Source of the DNA: Bryobacterales bacterium
GTDB lineage: Bacteria; Acidobacteriota; Terriglobia; Bryobacterales; Bryobacteraceae
DNA: 11,352 bases
Assembly: GCA_003142355.1 (NCBI GenBank)
Contig: PLMF01000267.1
Location: 2,911 to 14,262, forward strand
Direction: 5' to 3'
Shown here: piece by piece, positions 6,487-11,352 of the stretch
How positions within the stretch are numbered: the stretch's first letter is position 1
How the letters are laid out: the number at the start of each line of letters is the position of its first letter
The notes under the pieces: model-generated
Told to the model about the DNA's origin: nothing
Database searches by the model: none
Seen by the model: only the letters and a program-made list of their open reading frames with translations
Translations under genes and position numbers: made by a program

Positions 6487-7116
6487 ATGCCTGCGCCGCT
6501 CATCCCGCTGTTTCCGTTACACGTGGTGGTCTTTCCCAGAACGCGGCTGCCGCTGCACATTTTCGAAGAACGGTATAAGGAGATGATCGGAAATGCCATC
6601 CGCGACCACTCGGAATTCGGGGTGGTTCTGGCAAAGGAAGACGGCATCGTGAGCGCCGGTTGCACGGTGATGGTGGAGAAGGTGCTGGCAACATACCCCG
6701 ATGGCCGCATGGATATCCTGGCGCGCGGCCTGAGGCGCTTTGAAATCGTGGAGCTGAGCGCGGAGAAGGCTTATCTTCAGGCCGAAGTGAGTTTCTTCGA
6801 CGACGACGACCCCGCCCCGGCGCCCGCCGAGCTGCGCGACCAGGCGCTCTCGAACTACCGGGCCATGAGCGGGCTGGCCGCTTCCCAAGGACGCGGCGAG
6901 CCGGACCTCCAGGACCCGCAACTCAGTTTTCAACTGGCGCAGGCGCTGCCGGACCTGGATTTCCGGCACGCGCTCCTGGCGCGCCGGTCTGAAGTCAGCC
7001 GGCTCAAGGAGCTCAACCATTACCTGGCCGAGTACATTCCCCGCCAGCGCCGCATCGAGTACGTGAAGCACCTGGCTCCCACCAACGGTTTCGGCGGCGG
7101 GACCTCGGGGCTGTAG
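6487..7116 (+). CDS. Lon N-terminal (LON substrate-binding) domain protein
   Basis: A 209-residue protein made of the Lon protease N-terminal domain without ATPase or protease parts. The family signature LIPLFPLHVVVFPRTRLPLH (5-24), then IFEERYKEMIGNAI (25-38) and FGVVLAK (44-50), is clear, as are a DGRMDILARGLRRFEI block (72-87) and a helical second half (114-198). Stand-alone members are widespread; a role in substrate recognition or protein quality control is inferred, not shown. It ends 8 bases before the HAD hydrolase gene, so the two are probably co-transcribed. Confidence 0.9.
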   Translation: MPAPLIPLFPLHVVVFPRTRLPLHIFEERYKEMIGNAIRDHSEFGVVLAKEDGIVSAGCTVMVEKVLATYPDGRMDILARGLRRFEIVELSAEKAYLQAEVSFFDDDDPAPAPAELRDQALSNYRAMSGLAASQGRGEPDLQDPQLSFQLAQALPDLDFRHALLARRSEVSRLKELNHYLAEYIPRQRRIEYVKHLAPTNGFGGGTSGL

Positions 7117-7124
7117 CGCCGCCC

Positions 7125-7808
7125 ATGCGCCACTTCCTGCTCATCGACGCGGACGATACGCTGTGGGAGAACAACATCTACTTCGAGCGCGCCTTCGACG
7201 AATTTGCCGGGTTCCTGGACCATTCCTCGATGACGCCGCGCGAGGTGCGCGAGGTCCTGGACCGCATCGAGGAAGCCAACAACAAGATCCACGGCTACGG
7301 CTCGGCCAACTTCGCGCGCAATCTGCGGCAATGCTACCAGAGCCTGGCCGAGCGCGACGTGCGCGAGGAGGACTTGCGGACCGCCATGGGGTTCGCCGAG
7401 CGGATTCTGGAATGCCCCATGGAGGTGATCGAAGGGGTTCCGGAAACCCTCGAATATCTTTCGCTGCGCCACGATTTGACGCTGTTTACCAAGGGGCACC
7501 CGGAGGAGCAGAAACTCAAGATCGGCCGTTCCGGACTGGGCTCTTTCTTCGGCCACACCGCCATTGTCAAGGAGAAGGATGCCACGGCTTATCGCCGTCT
7601 GGTGGAAGAACGCGGCATGGACCCGGAGCGAACCTGGATGATCGGCAACAGCCCGAAATCGGACATCAACCCCGCCCTGGAAGCTGGCCTCAACGCGGTT
7701 TTCGTTCCGCACGCGCACACCTGGATTCTGGAGAAGCAGGACCTGCGGCCGGGGAAAGGCAAGCTGCTGGTGGTGAAGCAGTTCACGGACTTAAGAGGGC
7801 ATTTTTGA
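7125..7808 (+). CDS. HAD-superfamily hydrolase
   Basis: A 227-residue haloacid-dehalogenase-fold phosphatase-like enzyme. Motif I is DADDT (8-12), with D8 the nucleophile and D10 the acid/base. A helical cap occupies about 16-100. Motif II is T122 in LTLFTKG (118-124), motif III is probably K149 or K151 (IVKEKDA), and motif IV is GNSPKSD (174-180). In motif IV the first acidic residue is N175 and D180 is kept, a variant seen in other HAD members. The substrate cannot be told. The gene follows the Lon-domain gene after 8 bases and ends before two hairpins. Confidence 0.88.
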   Translation: MRHFLLIDADDTLWENNIYFERAFDEFAGFLDHSSMTPREVREVLDRIEEANNKIHGYGSANFARNLRQCYQSLAERDVREEDLRTAMGFAERILECPMEVIEGVPETLEYLSLRHDLTLFTKGHPEEQKLKIGRSGLGSFFGHTAIVKEKDATAYRRLVEERGMDPERTWMIGNSPKSDINPALEAGLNAVFVPHAHTWILEKQDLRPGKGKLLVVKQFTDLRGHF

Positions 7809-7829
7809 GGGTGGGGCAACCGCCTCCAG

Positions 7830-7863
7830 GCGCCCCAACACCGTCAGCAGTTGTTTGGGGCGC
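7830..7863 (+). terminator. Possible terminator hairpin after the HAD gene
   Basis: GCGCCCC-AACA (7830-7840) pairs with TGTT-T-GGGGCGC (7852-7863): 11 base pairs with one bulged T and an 11-base loop, starting 22 bases after the HAD stop. No run of T follows, so a classical intrinsic terminator is not shown. Confidence 0.4.
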
Positions 7864-7881
7864 ATCTGGCAATAGGGCGCC

Positions 7882-7909
7882 GGGCGGCCCCCCGCCGGGG
7901 GGGCCGCCC
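7882..7909. terminator. 12-bp perfect GC hairpin between convergent genes
   Basis: GGGCGGCCCCCC (7882-7893) and GGGGGGCCGCCC (7898-7909) form a perfect 12-bp, all-GC stem with a GCCG loop. It sits between the ends of the HAD gene (plus) and the PEP-CTERM gene (minus), 24 bases past the stop of the latter. Being symmetrical, it can form in both transcripts. No T-tract follows on either strand, so it may be a bidirectional stop or a 3' end protector. Confidence 0.5.
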
Positions 7910-7933
7910 ACGCCCGAGCAAATCGGTGTTATG

Positions 7934-8623
7934 TTATTGCCTGGCGCGTTTGCGGCGCGAGAGAACGAAAAAAGCCCCGGCAAGCGCGAGCGGTAAAAAC
8001 ATTGCCGGCTCCGGCACGCCGGTGCCTAGATATTCCAAATCGACGTTGTCAAGGCCGAGATACGTGTGGTTCTGGGCATAAGTTCCGACCAAGTTGATGG
8101 TAACGTTGCCCGCAGTCGCGACGCTGAAGTTCAGCGTCTGCTGCCCCCAGACATTCCCCGACCCGCCGGACGGGGAGCTAAACGACGAGTTGGTGGCCAA
8201 CGTCTGGCTGTTCTCACTGGCCGAAGCTGTAAGGTACACCGGGCCGGCGCCATTGGGTGCGGTCGTACCAACATAGCTTCCGAGGTAGAAAGTCAGGGCG
8301 TAGCTGCCGGCAGCCAGGTTCACAACCTGCGAGACGCCGGCAAAAGGATTCGCGTAGGCCAGATCGACGAAGTACGAACCGGCTTCCGGGGTGGCACTAT
8401 AGTAGCCGCTGTTGTTGAGCCAAAACAACGCCGCCGTGGTGACCGTCCAACCAGTCGTAGTCAGCGGGCTCCCAAAGGTCGAGCCCACAGAGAGCGCATC
8501 CCCCCCATGGCCGTTGTCAACAAAACTTCCGAGTTCAAAGCTGCCGTTGGTCAGCAGGTTGTTCGCAAAAGCGCCAGTTGCGAATAACACGCCGACCAGC
8601 AAGAAATTCCGAATCAGTTTCAC
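7934..8623 (-). CDS. Secreted PEP-CTERM sorting-domain protein
   Basis: A 229-residue exported protein. Residues 1-20 are a signal peptide (basic start, hydrophobic core, GAFA then N). The body (21-200) is Gly/Ser/Thr/Asn-rich beta-type sequence with no cysteine, beginning NLLTNGSFELG as in DUF642/carbohydrate-binding-like surface proteins. The end has VPEP (203-206), a hydrophobic segment (207-221) and the basic tail SRRKRARQ, which together are the PEP-CTERM signal cut by an exosortase. The start is GTG, supported by AAGGAGG (8634-8628) 4 bases upstream. The gene is monocistronic with a candidate promoter at 8695-8723. No exosortase lies in the window. Probably a surface or matrix protein; the ligand is unknown. 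Confidence 0.87.
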   Translation of the reverse strand: MKLIRNFLLVGVLFATGAFANNLLTNGSFELGSFVDNGHGGDALSVGSTFGSPLTTTGWTVTTAALFWLNNSGYYSATPEAGSYFVDLAYANPFAGVSQVVNLAAGSYALTFYLGSYVGTTAPNGAGPVYLTASASENSQTLATNSSFSSPSGGSGNVWGQQTLNFSVATAGNVTINLVGTYAQNHTYLGLDNVDLEYLGTGVPEPAMFLPLALAGAFFVLSRRKRARQ

Positions 8624-8667
8624 GCGTCCTCCTTGTTCTTGTTACCGATGTGCTGCCATTCCGACTC

Positions 8668-8683
8668 GCGCCTTCCCAGGCGC
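8668..8683 (-). other. Small hairpin in the PEP-CTERM leader
   Basis: GCGCC/GGCGC with a 6-base loop (8668-8672 and 8679-8683) falls within the roughly 65-base leader predicted from the promoter at 8695-8723. It lies about 35 bases upstream of the ribosome site and does not cover it. Confidence 0.3.
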
Positions 8684-8694
8684 TTCCCGGATCT

Positions 8695-8723
8695 ATAATA
8701 CTACCGCTGGCATATTCAAGCAA
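8695..8723 (-). promoter_or_regulatory. Candidate sigma-70 promoter of the PEP-CTERM gene
   Basis: On the minus strand, TTGCTT (8723-8718) and TATTAT (8700-8695) are separated by 17 bases. This gives 3/6 and 5/6 matches to the -35 and -10 consensus, with a start near 8688. An overlapping alternative is TTGAAT with TATAGA at 16 bases. I looked for a sigma-54 GG-N10-GC site, which drives some PEP-CTERM gene sets, and found none. Confidence 0.45.
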
Positions 8724-9140
8724 GCGTAAGTAGTACTGGAACGAATGCCATGTCTGCCGTGGGCGTCCAAAGGTTAATTGCGACACCCGCATACCGCGAT
8801 CACGACAGTATCAACCGGATGGAAATCAGGCGAACGAAACTCGCGATCCAATACTCTGCGTAACGGCCCACGGCGAACCTTAACACGTCGGAAGATACAA
8901 ACACGACGTTCATCTATATGATCACGGTATCAGGTTCGATGTCAATAGTCCTGGGTCGAAATATTCAAAAAGGAACCCCGAAAATCGCATACCGCGGCTG
9001 TTCTCCAATAGATGTGTGGTGTTTTTGGGCCGGACGGGGCCGCCAAACGGTCGGAGGTGCTTACGGCAAAAACGCTGCCCGGAGTGACAATGAGTGCAAC
9101 TCTTTATTTTTAAATAGCTTACATGGGAGACCATGGCGTG
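8724..9140. other. Gene-free, lower-GC stretch
   Basis: No frame here shows family motifs, a ribosome site or the codon pattern of the neighbours. GC is about 50% over 8761-9120 (181 of 360 by my count), well below the genes around it. It holds an 11-base direct repeat CGCATACCGCG (8788-8798 and 8986-8996) and an AT-rich run at 9101-9117. It may be a decayed gene, an untranscribed spacer or an unrecognised RNA; I cannot support any of these. Confidence 0.4.
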
Positions 9141-9215
9141 GAACAGACCATTGGTACGTACCAGTACTGTTCAACACAAGAACTAATTACAGTACCGCGG
9201 CCAAGAAACCGGTAC
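9141..9215. repeat. GTAC-rich cluster of inverted repeats downstream of the M1-like gene
   Basis: GAACAG (9141-9146) and CTGTTC (9167-9172) enclose the perfect 12-bp palindrome TGGTACGTACCA (9152-9163). A second hairpin GTACCG/CGGTAC (9192-9197 and 9210-9215, 12-base loop) follows. Five GTAC tetramers occur within 62 bases (9154-9215). On the minus strand the second hairpin starts 9 bases after the stop of the M1-like gene, so the pair may form its 3' end; the AT-rich run at 9101-9117 lies further downstream. A protein-binding site is an alternative. Confidence 0.4.
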
Positions 9216-9224
9216 ACGCAGATT

Positions 9225-11198
9225 TCACTGCTCGGGGCGCCGCTGCCTCTCGTATGGCGTCTTCAGATACTTGGCGGCCTCTTCCTGCGCCCCCTGCGTA
9301 TTGTCCTTGGTCCGAATGGCGAGATTGTACTCGTTCACGGCGCGCTCCCGCTGCCCCGTGACATCGAAAATCTTGCCCAGATTGATGTGCGACCATACTT
9401 CCGTCCACTTGGGATCCAAATCCCCGTTCAACGCCTCGCGAAAAGAGTTGGCCGCGGCCTGCCAGTTTTGCTGGAGAAAGAAGATCTCGGCAATCCGGTA
9501 GTTTGCCAGCGAGCTGTTGCGGGTGGTTTCGAGCGCCTTCTGGTATTCCTTCAGGGCATCGCCGAATTCGCTCAGCTCGGCGAACTGTTCGCCGCGGCGG
9601 ATGGCCACCGCCACCCTCACTTCGTTGCCGTAGCGCAGCACGCGGTTGCCGGGGTCGATGACCACGTTCTTGGGCTTGCCGAACGTGTCCACCGAGAACT
9701 CCGAAGATGTCCCCACCACTTCCACGCGCTTTTCCTCCGGCTTGCCTTCGGTTTCGATCTTCAGGTCCACCGGCATGCGGAACGTGTCCAGGTCCTGCGA
9801 AATCTTACCCATCACGCGGAAGCCCTTCTGCGTGCGGAAGATGGTGTATTCCAGCTTGAATTCCGGCGCGCCGCTGGATTCGATCCACTGGATGAAGAAG
9901 TAGCCCAGGTCCTGACCCGAGACGTTCTCCGCCACCTTGCGGAAGTCGTCCGTGTTCACCGACTTCCAGACATACTGCTGGGCGTAGGTTTTGAGCGTCT
10001 GAAAGAACTTATCGTCGCCTATCGCGTAGCGCAGCATGTTCAGGACGCCCGCGCCCTTGGAGCCGGTCAGCGCCCACAGTTCCGGCGAATAGTCCTCCAG
10101 CCGCGCCGATTGGATGATGGGCACGTTGTCGACCGTCAGCGCCTCCACCATCACGTCGCGGGCCTGCGATTCCATGGCGCCCGGACCGCTCGCGTGCTCC
10201 GTCCACAGCAGTTCCGAGTAAGCCGCCAGCCCGTTGGTGAGCCACAAGTGATTGCGCGTGGATGGCCCCACGAGTTCCTCCCACCACTGCCGCGAAACCT
10301 GGTTGGCGATGAGCTTGGCGCTGGGCTGGCGGCCGATGCCGCGCGGCGCCAGAAAAATCAAGCCCGGCGCCGCATAGCCGTTGGGCGCGCCCTCTTCGGT
10401 CTCCACCACCGTCAGATTGGCATAAGGCGGCAGGCCGAACATGCCCGTGAAATAGGACATCACCTTGCCGGTCTGCTCCCCGTACGCCTGCGCCATGTCC
10501 GCTTCCGGCCCGCGGAAGTAAAGCGAAGTGGTGACGCCCTCCGACGGCACCTTCACGGGATCTCCCTTCACCACCGCAATGCTGCCGGGAAACGACGGAT
10601 GCTCGAACTTGAATGCGAAGACATTTTTCGCGCCGGCTGCCTGGCGCGTGTCGGTCCCGCTGCCCAGTACGGTGTAACCCGCCGGCACGGTAACGCGCAC
10701 ATCGGCCGTAAAGCGGTCGGTGGTATAGCCGCTCACGGGGAACCACCGGGCGGGGTAGAGCAGGTACGCGAAATCCGCATGGATGGCCGCGAACTTGATG
10801 CCGGAGACCGGCCCGTCTTCCTGCCCCGTCAGCCGGCCGTCGTAGAAAAACGTGATGGTGACCGGCTGGCCCTTGGGGAGCGGCTGCTCGAAGCTCAGCC
10901 GCACGGTGGAATCCTGCTGGTTGCGGGAGGCGGGAATCTGCTTGTCCTGGGCGTCCAGCACGCGCGAAACGTTGAGCGCGTTGTTCAGATCGAACGCCGC
11001 CGAGGTGACGTTGTCGTCCAGCGGCGTGAACCGCACGACGGCCTTCACCGCGAGGGACCCGGCGCCGGGCGAGATTTCCGCGTCGATGGTGTACTGCTCC
11101 ACGTCGATGCGGGAGCGGCGCTCCTGTGCCGGCGCGGCCATCGCCAGGAGGCCGGCCGCCATGGCCGCGGCAATCGAGATACGGGAATTACGAAACAT
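9225..11198 (-). CDS. M1-peptidase-like periplasmic protein with degenerate zinc site and C-terminal TPRs
   Basis: A 657-residue exported protein: signal peptide 1-24 (cut after APA), an M1-type N-terminal beta domain (about 30-215), a gluzincin-like helical domain (about 230-445), a beta segment (445-528) and about three TPR helices pairs (530-645). The M1 core is recognisable in 'NQVSRQWWEELV' (299-310), 'HLWLTNGLAAYSELL' (317-331) and 'KGAGVLNMLRYAIGDDKFFQ' (381-400). However, HExxH reads N299-Q-V-S-R303, and the third ligand, exactly 18 residues on, is N322 instead of E. The GxMEN exopeptidase motif is replaced near 274-278, and the tyrosine usual before KGA is G379. The frame is intact, so this is substitution, not decay by frameshift. 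GGAAGGA (11215-11209) precedes the ATG by 10 bases. Likely a binding or scaffold protein. Confidence 0.85.
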   Translation of the reverse strand: MFRNSRISIAAAMAAGLLAMAAPAQERRSRIDVEQYTIDAEISPGAGSLAVKAVVRFTPLDDNVTSAAFDLNNALNVSRVLDAQDKQIPASRNQQDSTVRLSFEQPLPKGQPVTITFFYDGRLTGQEDGPVSGIKFAAIHADFAYLLYPARWFPVSGYTTDRFTADVRVTVPAGYTVLGSGTDTRQAAGAKNVFAFKFEHPSFPGSIAVVKGDPVKVPSEGVTTSLYFRGPEADMAQAYGEQTGKVMSYFTGMFGLPPYANLTVVETEEGAPNGYAAPGLIFLAPRGIGRQPSAKLIANQVSRQWWEELVGPSTRNHLWLTNGLAAYSELLWTEHASGPGAMESQARDVMVEALTVDNVPIIQSARLEDYSPELWALTGSKGAGVLNMLRYAIGDDKFFQTLKTYAQQYVWKSVNTDDFRKVAENVSGQDLGYFFIQWIESSGAPEFKLEYTIFRTQKGFRVMGKISQDLDTFRMPVDLKIETEGKPEEKRVEVVGTSSEFSVDTFGKPKNVVIDPGNRVLRYGNEVRVAVAIRRGEQFAELSEFGDALKEYQKALETTRNSSLANYRIAEIFFLQQNWQAAANSFREALNGDLDPKWTEVWSHINLGKIFDVTGQRERAVNEYNLAIRTKDNTQGAQEEAAKYLKTPYERQRRPEQ

Positions 11199-11352
11199 GT
11201 GCGACTTGTCCTTCCAGGATTTCTTGAATAATGGCGGCCGCGCGCCGCGGCGCGGACACTCCCGCCTGCGACAGTTTTTCCCGGACCTCTGTGAGGCCGG
11301 CCTTCATCTGAGCGCGCGCGTCCGGGTCGGCCAGCAGCCGGCGCGCCTCGCG
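11188..11352 (-). CDS. lpxB: Lipid-A-disaccharide synthase, C-terminal end (partial)
   Basis: The last 54 codons of a gene that begins beyond the window, ending at TAA (11190-11188). The residues LLADPDARAQMKAGLTEVRE, then KLSQAGVSAPRRAAAIIQEI, match the C-terminal helix pattern of LpxB (LLxDPxxRxxM..GLxEVRxxLG..GAxxRAAxxI). LpxB joins UDP-2,3-diacylglucosamine and lipid X at the inner face of the inner membrane. The tail overlaps the ATG of the M1-like gene by 11 bases, so the two are probably translated from one mRNA. Other GT-B glycosyltransferases (for example UDP-GlcNAc epimerase types) have similar tails, so the assignment is likely but not certain. Confidence 0.62.
   Translation of the reverse strand, partial: REARRLLADPDARAQMKAGLTEVREKLSQAGVSAPRRAAAIIQEILEGQVAHVS

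Noticed and set aside
7125..7808. HAD motif IV variant (N175) as evidence of inactivity
   Set aside because: D8, D10, T122 and D180 are all kept, and GNS-type motif IV sequences occur in HAD proteins, so loss of function is not supported.
8918..9361. 147-codon plus-strand open frame in the gene-poor stretch
   Set aside because: No ribosome site, no recognisable motif, and it runs into the end of the M1-like gene on the opposite strand.
9123..11231. 702-codon open frame on the plus strand opposite the M1-like gene
   Set aside because: It is an antisense shadow of a GC-rich gene. The protein is rich in Arg, His and Leu with no family motif, while the minus strand shows a signal peptide, M1 core and TPRs.

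Overview
The window looks like a chromosomal piece of a GC-rich Gram-negative bacterium. My best guess is an Acidobacteriota of the Bryobacterales/Solibacter type. The grounds are an LpxB-like tail (outer membrane lipid A), a PEP-CTERM surface protein, an ECF sigma/anti-sigma operon with DUF4097-type envelope proteins, and an M1-peptidase-like protein with TPRs. The taxonomic guess is inference from gene content and composition; no marker gene is present.

Layout. (1) Bases 1-3168, plus strand: a tightly packed operon of an ECF sigma factor tail, a zinc-binding membrane anti-sigma factor, a B-box zinc-finger membrane protein, a small LiaF-like membrane protein, and a DUF4097 beta-repeat protein. 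The last three carry related two-helix membrane modules, so this reads as an envelope-stress or envelope-sensing unit. A REP-like inverted repeat follows directly after the last stop. (2) Bases 3422-3718, plus: a lone ABM-fold (YgiN-like) monooxygenase. (3) Bases 3837-6456, minus: SDR oxidoreductase, shikimate kinase and type II glycerate kinase, joined by two 4-base stop/start overlaps. (4) Bases 6487-7808, plus: a Lon-N-terminal-domain protein and a HAD hydrolase, divergent from the SDR gene across about 30 bases. (5) Bases 7934-8623, minus: a secreted PEP-CTERM protein with its own promoter, convergent with the HAD gene across two strong hairpins. (6) Bases 8624-9224: a 601-base stretch without a convincing gene, about 50% GC in its middle, ending in a GTAC-rich inverted-repeat cluster. 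(7) Bases 9225-11352, minus: an M1-family-like periplasmic protein whose start overlaps the tail of an lpxB-like gene.

The most striking item is the M1-like protein. The fold and the spacing of the HExxH-x18-E zinc site are kept, but every zinc ligand and the catalytic glutamate are replaced (NQVSR and N322), so it appears to be a pseudopeptidase. Second are the sigma/anti-sigma operon with three successive related membrane modules, and a run of back-to-back hairpins at the end of the anti-sigma gene. I found no CRISPR array, tRNA, rRNA or intact transposase gene.
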